Made by a program: the position numbers and the translations under genes
Source: Nocardia sp. MH4
GTDB taxonomy: Bacteria; Actinomycetota; Actinomycetes; Mycobacteriales; Mycobacteriaceae
DNA: 64,000 bases
Assembly (NCBI RefSeq): GCF_019266065.1
Contig: NZ_LPNR01000101.1
Coordinates: forward strand, 1-64,000
Reading direction: 5' to 3'
Shown: one piece after another, positions 7,702-15,355 of the stretch
Position numbering within the stretch: position 1 is the first letter of the stretch
Layout of the letters: every line of letters begins with the position of its first letter
Notes under the pieces: model-generated
Told to the model about the DNA's origin: nothing
What the model saw: only the letters and a program-made list of their open reading frames with translations
Databases searched by the model: none

Positions 7702-8544
7702 ATGAACCGGAGGAACCCACCGACCAACGGCCCGCGGCGAGGCCGAGGCCGCGATCTCGAATCCGAGCTACCTGACCTGGGGCGATGGGTGCGCAGAGTG
7801 CGCGAGCACCGCGAACTCTCCCGGCCCGAGGCGGCCGGCCTGCTCAACATCAGCTACGAGCTGCTGCGCAAGATCGAGTACGGCACCACGCCGTGCACTC
7901 TGCCGGTGCTCGAGCAGATGATCACCACCTACGGCCTGGATACGGCACAAGCCCGCCACACCCGCGACCTCGCACTGCCTTCCGTGTCCCTGACCCCGGT
8001 CGAGGAGCTGCGCACCCATCACAGCGCTCGCGAGCGCCTCACAAAACTGAACGAGCTCGACGAGCGCGGACTCGTCGGCGCCTACATCGACCCCTTGTGG
8101 TCGTTGGTCCACGCCAACAAACGATTTCGCTCCGAGCTGCCCGGTATCGACCGCTACGACGACAACGCCGCGTTGTGGTTCTTCCACCCCGGCACCACCA
8201 CACCCACCGCCGAAACCCTTGTCGTGGACTGGAAAGCCGCCGCCGCCTACCTGGTCGCGTCCCTGCGGGCCGCGTTCGGCATCCACCGCCACAACCCACA
8301 AGCACAGGAGCTGTTTCAGAAGCTCTGCGGTTCAGCCACCTTCACCGAGTTGTGGAACACCGAGCTCGAGGTTGCCTACGGCTACCCGACCGACGAACCC
8401 CTCCGGCTCCGCGATCCCGACACCGGGAACCTGTACTCCGTCCGGATCCATCTCGGTGCCAGAGTTCGTACACACCTCGATACCCCTGAGCTGCGATTCT
8501 TCATCGGCTACCGCGACCCCCGTGACTCACCGACACAGCTCTGA
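7702..8544 (+). CDS. XRE-family regulator with MmyB-like ligand-binding domain
   Basis: 280 residues, ATG with AGGAGGGG eight bases upstream. Residues ~25-80 form a helix-turn-helix ('WVRRVREHRELSRPEAAGLL' then 'LLRKIEYGTTPC'). Residues ~110-265 resemble the MmyB-like PAS-type domain common in actinobacterial regulators ('GLVGAYIDPLWSLVHAN', 'ELFQKLCGSATFTELWN', 'YGYPTDEP'). A related protein (8727-9515) follows after a 35-codon ORF, giving a regulator pair in one transcript. The divergent leftward operon is a likely target. Ligand unknown. Confidence 0.8.
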   Translation: MNRRNPPTNGPRRGRGRDLESELPDLGRWVRRVREHRELSRPEAAGLLNISYELLRKIEYGTTPCTLPVLEQMITTYGLDTAQARHTRDLALPSVSLTPVEELRTHHSARERLTKLNELDERGLVGAYIDPLWSLVHANKRFRSELPGIDRYDDNAALWFFHPGTTTPTAETLVVDWKAAAAYLVASLRAAFGIHRHNPQAQELFQKLCGSATFTELWNTELEVAYGYPTDEPLRLRDPDTGNLYSVRIHLGARVRTHLDTPELRFFIGYRDPRDSPTQL

Positions 8545-8617
8545 CACACCCCGCACAACACAAACCGCCTCACCGAACACGCGGCGGGACAACCGAACAC
8601 CGACACAGGAGCACGCC

Positions 8618-8725
8618 ATGACCACCTACCCTGCCCACGCCAATCATCGCGACGCCGAACCCGGACCTCGCGCCCCGCGCGAGGTCCGTATCGTGCTCAT
8701 CCCGCCGCAGATGCGAGGCCACTGA
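8618..8725 (+). CDS. 35-residue peptide between two XRE regulators
   Basis: ATG 8618 has AGGAG seven bases upstream and ends TGA at 8725, one base before the ATG of the next regulator. The peptide is polar and Pro/Arg-rich at first, then hydrophobic ('EVRIVLIPPQMRGH'). The tight spacing supports translation, possibly as a coupling or signalling peptide for the flanking MmyB-type regulators. Not recognised. Confidence 0.5.
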   Translation: MTTYPAHANHRDAEPGPRAPREVRIVLIPPQMRGH

Positions 8726-8726
8726 C

Positions 8727-9515
8727 ATGATCCGCCCGGACTGGTTCAACCCGCCCCTGCTACCAGGGATGCCCGACTTCCACGACTCGGTGGAATACCT
8801 ACGCCTCAGCCGCAACCTATCCCGCGAAGCCACCGCCCAACAAGCTGGAATCAGCATTTCTCGCCTCAACCAGCTCATCTGGCAACGCCAGATTCCCGGC
8901 ACCAAGGTGTTCGACAAACTCGTCCGGTTCCACGGTCTCAGTCCTGCGCAACGGCGACATTGGGAAGACTTGCTGCAACCCTCCCGCCCCCTCGTTTCCA
9001 CCGACGAACTACGCCGCCGCCTCACCGCCCACCGGGTCCAAGACCACCTCGACGTTCTCGACCAGCATGAGATCCTCGGCGGATACCTCGACCCGCTCCA
9101 GACCGTCCTGATGGGCAACGAGGTACTCCACCGGATGATGCCCGGCCTCGACCAGGTCGATCACAACATCATTCGCTGGATGCTCACCCCCGCCGCCCAC
9201 GACCGCGTCTACGGCTGGCACGGCGAACTACTCGGCCTCGCACGTAACCTGCGCACAGTGCTGGCGCGCTACCGCGACGACCCCCGAGCACAAGAACTGT
9301 TCCACACGCTGCGCAAAGACATCGCCTTCCGCAGCGCCTGGGACGGAACCCCGATGCAAGTCACCTACGACTGGCCCCGCACAACACCGATGTACCTGCG
9401 CATACCCGGTACCAGCAAACCGCTCGCGTTAAACCTCGAAATCAACGAGTTCGGGGCCTGCTCGGAAGTCCTTGTCGTCCACGGCCTCTACAGCACACCC
9501 GCGATCGCGTGCTGA
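8727..9515 (+). CDS. Second XRE/MmyB-type regulator
   Basis: 262 residues, start one base after the stop of the small ORF. N-terminal helix-turn-helix ('LSREATAQQAGISISRLNQL'), then an MmyB-like domain ('YLDPLQTVLMGNEVLHRMMP', 'RYRDDPRAQELFHTLRKD', 'VTYDWPRTTPMYLR') that parallels the protein at 7702-8544 in layout ('GAYIDPLWSLVHAN', 'AQELFQKLCGS'). The pair is likely an old duplication and may form heterodimers or share a ligand. The final Cys-containing tail is short. Confidence 0.75.
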   Translation: MIRPDWFNPPLLPGMPDFHDSVEYLRLSRNLSREATAQQAGISISRLNQLIWQRQIPGTKVFDKLVRFHGLSPAQRRHWEDLLQPSRPLVSTDELRRRLTAHRVQDHLDVLDQHEILGGYLDPLQTVLMGNEVLHRMMPGLDQVDHNIIRWMLTPAAHDRVYGWHGELLGLARNLRTVLARYRDDPRAQELFHTLRKDIAFRSAWDGTPMQVTYDWPRTTPMYLRIPGTSKPLALNLEINEFGACSEVLVVHGLYSTPAIAC

Positions 9516-9571
9516 GAAGACCAAACCGCGAGTCATGACAGAAGTTGACGCAGGTCGCTAGCCTCGTTGTC

Positions 9572-9904
9572 ATGACTTCCGAATCTCGTGTGTGGGCGAT
9601 GACCACGACGCTGCCGACCGAACAGGACGCGCATTCAATCGCGGAAAGCGTCGTCGGAGACCGTCTTGCCGCTGGTGCCGAGATCGTCAAGCAGGACAGC
9701 GTGTTCTGGCACCTCGGGAAGGTCGGCACCGGCCCGGAGTGGCGGTTGACCTTCCGCGTCGCCACAGCCGGTCGGGACCGTCTCGCCGAGCGCATCGCGG
9801 AGTTGCATCCGTGGAGCGGGCCCGAGATCAGCGCGACCCCGGTGCCATGGACGACCGAGAAGTACGCCCAGTGGGTCGAAAGCCCTACAGTTTCACAGGA
9901 ATAG
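9572..9904 (+). CDS. cutA: CutA-family divalent-cation tolerance protein
   Basis: 110 residues from ATG 9572, the start that fits the family N-terminus ('VWAMTTTLPTEQDAHSIAES', 'VVGDRLAAGAEI'). The conserved core continues with 'SVFWHLGKVGTGPEWRLTFR', 'RLAERIAELHPWSGPEISAT' and a C-terminal 'YAQWVES'. CutA proteins are trimeric ferredoxin-like folds linked to copper tolerance, with an unsettled biochemical role. The 3' end overlaps the convergent regulator gene by 20 bases. An in-frame start nine codons upstream (9545) lacks support. Confidence 0.85.
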   Translation: MTSESRVWAMTTTLPTEQDAHSIAESVVGDRLAAGAEIVKQDSVFWHLGKVGTGPEWRLTFRVATAGRDRLAERIAELHPWSGPEISATPVPWTTEKYAQWVESPTVSQE

Positions 9905-11129
9905 GCGCGCGCGCCGCTGTTGCGCGGGCGAGTAGTCCGGGCCCGCCGGTGACGCCCCTCCCGACGCACCGCTGAGCGACCTCGCGAATGCGGATCAACG
10001 GCCGTGCAGATGCGACGGTGGTCGCGAGATCCAAAGCGGTGTCGGCGGTGGCAATCGCGGACTCGGGATCTCCCGCGTCCAGGCACGCGTCGGCCAACCA
10101 CGACAAATACAGAGCTCGGTCGCGAGCCCAGTGCGCCGGGTAGCCGTCGAGGGCTCGCACCAACGGTGGTGTGGCCTTTGCCGGTTCGCGGAGCACCGAC
10201 CACACCCGGCCGGTCATGATGTCGAGTTCGTTGTGGTCGATCCATGAATACCAGCTCGGTTCCGGGTCCGAACCGGTGTCGGACTGGAGCGCAACCCTGG
10301 CCATGTCGAGGGCGCGGGACGCGCCGTCGCGGTCGCCGCTGCGTGCGCGTGACCAGGCTCGCCGCGATTCCAGTAGCGCCACCGCTTTCGGGGGTGCGCT
10401 GGCCCCGAGCGCGTCGCAGGCGGCGTCGGCGACGCCGGCAGCACCGCGATCGTTGGTTGCGTAGGCGATGTGCACGAGCGCGTTCGCTTCGAGGGCCCGG
10501 TCGCCGGCCTCTCTCGCTGCCTGCTTGCCGTAGACGAAGAGCCGGTGAGCAGCGTCGTTGAAACCGGCGTCGAACGCGGCCCACCCGGCTTGCTGTGCCT
10601 GCTGCGATGCCAGCTCCGCCAGTCCGCGAGCGACGGCTGTGCGCGGGGACATGGTCTGGAGGGCGGACTCAGTGCGTGAGAGCTCGGTGACGTAGAGCTG
10701 GTAGGTGTCACCGCCGCCGAGGTGGTTGTCCAGCTCGACCAGACGGCCGAACCTGGCCCGCATTTCGGCGATCTCAGTGCCACCGATCTCGCGACTCGTC
10801 GAGGCGCCGCTGACGGCGGTCAGTCCTACGAGGGCGAGGAAGTTTCGTCGCTTCGTGGCGTCAGCCCTTTCCGCGTCTTTCTGAGTCCGTTTCGGGTACA
10901 GACCCAAATCCGATTCCGACGTGCACCCCAGGATCGCTACGAGAGCATCCCGGGTCGCGCGCCTTGGCCAGGCGATCTCGCCGCACTCTATCCGGCTGAT
11001 CGCTTGAGCGTCGACGGCCGGGCGAACCCCGACCGCTACCTCGACATGGTCGCAGACCTGTTCGGCCAGCTCGGCCTGAGTGAGACCCCGAGCCAGCCTC
11101 TGCTCTCTGAATTGTGTATTCGCGACGAC
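9885..11129 (-). CDS. XRE-TPR regulator; reading frame lacks an ATG/GTG/TTG start before its HTH
   Basis: The C-terminal ~300 residues are a TPR-like helical repeat domain ('GLAELASQQAQQAGWAAFDA', 'LYLSWLADACLDAGDPESAI'). The frame continues upstream without a stop to 11150 and encodes an intact helix-turn-helix ('FREQRLARGLTQAELAEQV', 'VDAQAISRIECGEIAWPRRA'), which family members carry. No ATG, GTG or TTG occurs upstream of the HTH; the first is TTG at 10907, which would remove the whole DNA-binding domain. GAGGGG before a GTC at about 11129 is the best-placed initiation region. Either a rare start codon is used or the start was lost by mutation, leaving a TPR-only protein of 340 residues. 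Both are possible. Confidence 0.65.
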   Translation of the reverse strand, partial: VVANTQFREQRLARGLTQAELAEQVCDHVEVAVGVRPAVDAQAISRIECGEIAWPRRATRDALVAILGCTSESDLGLYPKRTQKDAERADATKRRNFLALVGLTAVSGASTSREIGGTEIAEMRARFGRLVELDNHLGGGDTYQLYVTELSRTESALQTMSPRTAVARGLAELASQQAQQAGWAAFDAGFNDAAHRLFVYGKQAAREAGDRALEANALVHIAYATNDRGAAGVADAACDALGASAPPKAVALLESRRAWSRARSGDRDGASRALDMARVALQSDTGSDPEPSWYSWIDHNELDIMTGRVWSVLREPAKATPPLVRALDGYPAHWARDRALYLSWLADACLDAGDPESAIATADTALDLATTVASARPLIRIREVAQRCVGRGVTGGPGLLARATAARAPIPVKL

Positions 11130-11649
11130 CCCCTCGCGGACGTTATCTGCCTACAGTTCTGCGCTGTCGAGGCCGCCGCAAATCCGAGACGCTGGATGAA
11201 CACCCACCGTCGGCCCCTGAGATCCGTTCCCTCATCGCGAATCCTAGGGCGCGAGAGCGTTGTTCGTCTCGCAGATCCCTGCGGTTGTTGCCCGGCGGTG
11301 GGTGCCGATCCGATCCAATCGTGTTTCCCGGGAGCCTGGTATGTCATCGAGCACCATCGATCTGCGGGCCAGCCACCATGGCGGCTGCTCATCCGGTCCC
11401 ACCCAATTGAACGGCGAACGCGCGTCGGCCGTTCTGGTCGCTCAGGCAGGCAGTCAGCGGCACCTATGCACCCCGGATCTGGCCGGGAAATACCTCCGGT
11501 ACGCCACCGGTACGCCACCGCTGTGCGGTTCCTGGCGATGCCGTTAGCAGGCAACGATTGAACACAGAACCCGATCCCGGGGCACCAGAAGCGAAGCCGC
11601 TGGCCAGGTGCCCCTTGTTGTCGGTAGCGCCACCAAGGGAGGCCCGCAC
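11130..11649. promoter_or_regulatory. Leader region with copy C of the shared 22-bp element
   Basis: 520 bases without a confident gene; a 68-codon frame from ATG 11341 is possible but unsupported. CCGGTACGCCA is repeated in tandem at 11497-11518. The shared element (core CCACCGCTGTGCGGTTCC) lies at 11511-11532, 118 bases before the ATG at 11650. Matching elements sit at 23242-23263 and 25471-25492. Confidence 0.6.
11511..11532 (+). promoter_or_regulatory. Shared XRE-module element, copy C
   Basis: 20 of 22 bases agree with copies A (23242-23263) and B (25471-25492). The centre ACCGC-TGT-GCGGT is an inverted repeat, and the distance to the following ATG (118 bases) is like that of the other copies (112-115). 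Probably an operator or promoter for the 11650-12601 operon. Confidence 0.65.
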
Positions 11650-11910
11650 ATGACACATTCCGACGAGCTGAACCCGCAATCCACCGCGGCGAGACATGAG
11701 CCGTCATCCAGTGCTAGGGCGAACCCGTCAGCCGACACGCTCACCCTCATCGAGGCCACTCACGCCTTCAGCCCATCGCGTGCCGAGCTTGTCAACGCGC
11801 TCGAGGCGATGCGCCAAGCCGGTTTCCTCGCCACCGCGCCCACACAGCCAGCGGTCGACGCCACAGGGCCACACGCCCCGACGACGCCGGTGACCGAGGA
11901 GTCCCGATGA
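11650..11910 (+). CDS. Small protein, first gene of a three-gene coupled operon
   Basis: 86 residues from ATG 11650, with GGGAGG seven bases upstream. Low-complexity Ser/Ala/Pro composition surrounds a possible helix ('LVNALEAMRQAGFLATAP'). The N-terminus 'MTHSDELN' resembles 'MRSSDDLN' of the small frame at 25604, which also follows the shared leader. The stop overlaps the next ATG (ATGA). Function unknown. Confidence 0.6.
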   Translation: MTHSDELNPQSTAARHEPSSSARANPSADTLTLIEATHAFSPSRAELVNALEAMRQAGFLATAPTQPAVDATGPHAPTTPVTEESR

Positions 11911-12386
11911 CACAGACCAGCCCAGCCCCCGCGGCCTACACCGAGACACCCCGATCACGGTGCGAGTTCTACCGCCGCGAGTGCTCATTGCGCACCGTGA
12001 TCGACCCCGAAACCGGGCGGATCACGATGAAAGCCGGGTTCGTCGGTGCGGTAATGATGCCCACCGAGCTGGCGCAACGGGTCAAAACCTCCCTCGATGT
12101 GCGTGGTGTCGCGCCGTTGCCGATCATCGGCCACCCCCGCGCCGGAATGTGGACATTCCTCGTGAGGTCCGACATCCGCCCGATCGGTGACCCCGCCGTC
12201 GTGGCCCAGCTCTGGCGAGCGCGGGTGGTCGTGATCCGTGAGGGCGACATCGCGTTGCCCTCACCGGTGCCGGACGCGCTGATGGCTCGCACGTGGATAT
12301 CTCCGGCCATCAGCAAGTTCCGGCCCTCCGGGGCGGTTGTCCTCGAATGTGTTCGAGCGTGCTTACAGGGCCAGCACTCCCGATGA
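11907..12386 (+). CDS. Conserved actinobacterial protein of unknown function
   Basis: 159 residues, start overlapping the upstream stop by four bases. Recognisable stretches are 'VMMPTELAQRVKTSLDVRG', 'IIGHPRAGMWTFLVRSDIRP' and 'VVVIREGDIALPSPVPD', a pattern I recall from many actinobacterial hypothetical proteins encoded beside XRE regulators. No catalytic motif or membrane segment is evident. Its stop again overlaps the following start, so the three proteins are probably made in equal amounts and may form one complex. Confidence 0.7.
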   Translation: MTQTSPAPAAYTETPRSRCEFYRRECSLRTVIDPETGRITMKAGFVGAVMMPTELAQRVKTSLDVRGVAPLPIIGHPRAGMWTFLVRSDIRPIGDPAVVAQLWRARVVVIREGDIALPSPVPDALMARTWISPAISKFRPSGAVVLECVRACLQGQHSR

Positions 12387-12601
12387 CGCCCGGCGGTGGG
12401 TCCCCGCGCCCGGAGGAACCAGATGTCCACCTCACCATCCAGTTCCCCAGTGTGCGCATGGATTTCGCTGCCTGCCTGACTGCCGCCCTCGTTTTCGTAC
12501 AAGACATCGCCGCCCGCAGACCCTGCACCATCGCCGTCGACTCCGGCCACTGCGCCGGGCTCCCTCGGCTCCCCAACGAACGCTTGTTTTTACTGCCCTG
12601 A
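12383..12601 (+). CDS. 72-residue protein, third gene of coupled operon
   Basis: ATG 12383 overlaps the preceding TGA (ATGA). The product is 72 residues, with a core 'VHLTIQFPSVRMDFAACLTA' and 'ALVFVQDIAARRPCTIAVDS', suggesting a small alpha/beta fold. No family recognised. The strict coupling and reading-frame quality are the evidence for a gene. Confidence 0.55.
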   Translation: MTPGGGSPRPEEPDVHLTIQFPSVRMDFAACLTAALVFVQDIAARRPCTIAVDSGHCAGLPRLPNERLFLLP

Positions 12602-12796
12602 ACTGCGCCAACGCGGCGCAACTCCGACCAACAGAATGACCTTCACGCCCGCCCGAGTGAGGACTGAGACCCCTCGCACCGGCCCGGCCGCGCGAAGGCG
12701 GCCCCGGAATCGTTCCCAGGCGATGTCGCGATCTCCGGGGCCACCCAGCCCTTCCGAACTTCCCGAAACAACATCACTCCCAGGAAGCGAACTCGC

Positions 12797-13339
12797 ATGT
12801 ATGCCACGTTCGAACCCTCTCCACACCAACCGCTTTGGAGCCGTCACCGGTGGACCGCAGCGACGGTGCTGTGCACGTTCACCGCTGTAGCGGCGACAGT
12901 GGCAGCGGTCGCCGCAGTGACCTCCCCGCCCGCGCACGCCACGGAGTTCGCGTGCCCCGACGAGCGCAGCGCCGGGTTTGTCACCGGGTTCGGCCCCGGC
13001 GGCACCGACAGCGGCCCCAACACCATCCTGGGTTTCCAGGACGCCTACTACGTGACCCGCTCGGCCGAGCAAGCCAAGAGGTTCCTGACCCCGGAATTCG
13101 GGAGCGGCGTCATCGGTGAACGCTTGCAAGCCGGGATCGACGCCGTCGCGCCCGACACCCGCCACTGTGTCCGAATGACGTTGTTGGACATCGACATCGA
13201 TACGGGCTCGGTGCGGTGGCAGGTCGACCTTACCGAGCACGTTCCCGGTGCCGATCCGGCGACGGTGGTCTTCGTCCAGACCGTGATTACCCGCACCCAC
13301 GAGGGCGTGAGTTTGATCAGCGACATCGCCCCCGCCTGA
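12797..13339 (+). CDS. Secreted or anchored protein sharing the domain of the 2904-3650 product
   Basis: 180 residues. An N-terminal membrane segment ('TVLCTFTAVAATVAAVAAV') ends in a possible signal cleavage site (AHATEF). The exported part has 'FQDAYYVTRSAEQAKRFLTP' and 'APDTRHCVRMT', aligned with the C-terminal domain of the 2904-3650 protein. AGGAAG precedes the ATG. Unlike its paralogue it lacks the long cytoplasmic N-terminus. The pair argues that 1-15 kb derives from one element. Function unknown. Confidence 0.7.
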   Translation: MYATFEPSPHQPLWSRHRWTAATVLCTFTAVAATVAAVAAVTSPPAHATEFACPDERSAGFVTGFGPGGTDSGPNTILGFQDAYYVTRSAEQAKRFLTPEFGSGVIGERLQAGIDAVAPDTRHCVRMTLLDIDIDTGSVRWQVDLTEHVPGADPATVVFVQTVITRTHEGVSLISDIAPA

Positions 13340-13537
13340 CCCCCGGGGTTTCCACAAACCACCTGAATACCTCGAACCGTCCCAGCGAGCCCCGATCCGG
13401 GCCGGTTCGAGGGTGGGGAACACCCCCGGAGGTCGCCCGTCCGGCCTCCGGGGCCACCCCCCAGCCCACCCGAACCACACCGGTGGACCCTCCACCGATC
13501 CGACCAACCATCAAAATATGAAGGAAAGGTTAGAACC

Positions 13538-14146
13538 ATGGCGAACACGGCCTGGAACGACGTCACCGACGGCGGGCTGGAGACCTTGCAGCGCAGCCTG
13601 ATCCCCATCGAGGCCGACACCAAGGACCAGCGCGGCTACAACCCCGACATCATTCCGGGACTGTTGCAGACCCACGACTACGCCCGCGCGATCCTCACCA
13701 AGTGCTCGGCCGTGCTGGATCTCGATGACGACAGCGAGGCGACCGCGATCGCGCGTCTGGAACGCCAGACCGTGCTCAACCTGCCCGACCATCAGTTCCA
13801 CCTGCTCATCGGTGAAGCCGCGCTGCGGCTCACGGTCGGCAGTTCCGAGGTGATGGCCGCCCAGATCCGCATGCTCGGCGACATCCTGACCCTGCGTGAC
13901 CACGTCAAGATCGGCATCATCCCGCTGAACGCCGAATTCGTGGCCCCGGCGATCAATTTCGTCCTCCACGACGAGACCTCCGCCGACAGCGAAGGAATCT
14001 CCGGGCCGATCGAGAACACCGAGACTTCCGAGATCGAGCTGCACACCCGCACTTTCGAGCTGCTCGCCACGACGGCGGTCTATGGCGAGGAGGCCCACGC
14101 CATCCTGGCCCGAGCACTGGCCAGTCACACCGAGTCCGGCATCTGA
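13538..14146 (+). CDS. Stand-alone DUF5753 domain (XRE-regulator C-terminus without HTH)
   Basis: 202 residues with the DUF5753 pattern: 'RGYNPDIIPGLLQTHDYARA', 'AIARLERQTVLN', 'HLLIGEAALRLTVGSSEVM', 'DILTLRDHVKIGIIPL'. In most actinobacteria this follows an N-terminal helix-turn-helix; here the protein begins only ~30 residues before it. The 198 bases upstream contain no HTH remnant, and GGAAAGG gives a normal start. It may therefore act as a partner or anti-regulator rather than a DNA-binding protein. The next gene is a methyltransferase commonly found beside such regulators. Confidence 0.8.
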   Translation: MANTAWNDVTDGGLETLQRSLIPIEADTKDQRGYNPDIIPGLLQTHDYARAILTKCSAVLDLDDDSEATAIARLERQTVLNLPDHQFHLLIGEAALRLTVGSSEVMAAQIRMLGDILTLRDHVKIGIIPLNAEFVAPAINFVLHDETSADSEGISGPIENTETSEIELHTRTFELLATTAVYGEEAHAILARALASHTESGI

Positions 14147-14252
14147 GCCAACCGAGCGGGAGGCCCCGCGACCAACCCGACGCCGCATCCCTCATCACGG
14201 CAGCCGAGAGGTTGGGCGGGGATTCGAGGCACCCCTCCGGCGAGGACAGGAC

Positions 14253-15047
14253 ATGACAGCCCCCAACCAGACAGTGGACACCAGCCGACCTAACGCCGCC
14301 CGCGTGTGCAACGTTCTGCTGGGCGGCAGAGACGGTTACGACCTCGATCGCGTGATCGCCGAGCCTCTTTTGGACAGCCAGTTCACCGTCGCCATGCGCG
14401 AAGCACGCCGCTTCGCCCGCCGCGCCGTTGAGCACCTGCGCAACCAGCACCAAGTGACCCAGGTGGTCGAACTCGGCTGCGGATTCCCGGCACCACCGGA
14501 CATCGGCGAGATCACCGCAGCCGCCAACAGCACCGCCCGCACCCTCTACATCGACAACGATCGTCTCGCCGCTACCCACGCCCGTGCCCTGCTGACCGAA
14601 CCGAACAGTGTTGTCGCCGAAGTCGACCTCACCGATGTCAGTGCTGTCCTCGCCGAGATCACCGCGGTCATGGACTCCACCGCGCCTTTAGCGGTCTGCC
14701 TGTCCGGGACCGCTGAACTCCTCGCCGACGCCCCCGCCGTTCTCCACGAGCTGACCCGCCAGCTCCGACCCGGAACCTGGATCGTGTTCAGCCATATCAC
14801 CGACGACGTCGCCGGGAACGACATCGGTAGCGCCGTCGCGGCTCTGGGCGACGCGGGCATCGGCTTTCACCCGCGCGACCGCGACACGATCACCGCGATG
14901 CTGGCCCCCTACCGGCTCGCCGCTCCCGGATTGATCGCACCACACCGGTGGCGGCCCACCGATACCGAGCACAACACCCTGCGGCCTCTACACCCCGACA
15001 CCTGGGACCTGGCCGCCTACGCCGCCATCGGCCAACTGCCGCCATAG
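14253..15047 (+). CDS. SAM-dependent methyltransferase (PF04672 / DUF574 family)
   Basis: 264 residues from ATG 14253 (GAGGACAGG upstream). Family features: 'RPNAARVCNVLLGGRDGYDL', 'VVELGCGFPAPPDI' (SAM-binding loop), 'TLYIDNDRLAATHARALL', 'EVDLTD' and 'GTWIVFSHITDD'. Such proteins are abundant next to XRE-DUF5753 genes in actinobacteria; the substrate is not known. The usual loop is slightly altered (ELGCGFPAPP rather than DLGTGLPT). Confidence 0.8.
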   Translation: MTAPNQTVDTSRPNAARVCNVLLGGRDGYDLDRVIAEPLLDSQFTVAMREARRFARRAVEHLRNQHQVTQVVELGCGFPAPPDIGEITAAANSTARTLYIDNDRLAATHARALLTEPNSVVAEVDLTDVSAVLAEITAVMDSTAPLAVCLSGTAELLADAPAVLHELTRQLRPGTWIVFSHITDDVAGNDIGSAVAALGDAGIGFHPRDRDTITAMLAPYRLAAPGLIAPHRWRPTDTEHNTLRPLHPDTWDLAAYAAIGQLPP

Positions 15048-15355
15048 CACCCAAGCCCTGGCTCCCCACGACCCGACCAGCATCGCGACCTTGCGGGCCC
15101 TGTCAGACATCCGCACCGCCGCCGACCACCCATCCAGACAGCGCAACCAACTCAGTCGAGCACGCACCGGTGAACACCGCCGCGACTCGAAGCCCGTCGT
15201 CGAATGGCCTTGGTGCACAAGCGATGTCGCCCTAACACCTTTCGTAGACGACACCTTTCGCTGGCACAGCTCCACACACGGAAGCGACGGCCAGCATCTC
15301 AGGGGCACGGAACGCGACGAACCGCGATCCGGCACGTGAAATATCGGAGGACTCG
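15048..15355. promoter_or_regulatory. Promoter region of the ValRS-containing operon
   Basis: 308 bases, no gene recognised. ACACCTTTCG occurs twice at 15235-15244 and 15251-15260, a direct repeat with a 16-base period, about 100 bases before the operon start at 15356. The repeat is a candidate activator or repressor site; CGGAGG lies seven bases before the ATG. Confidence 0.4.

Noticed and set aside
11341..11547. 68-codon plus-strand frame with a GGGAG upstream
   Set aside because: No recognisable domain; its 3' end overlaps the conserved promoter element. Left as part of the leader region.
12636..12890. 84-codon plus-strand frame
   Set aside because: Pro/Arg/Ser low complexity, overlaps the start of the supported gene at 12797 in another frame.
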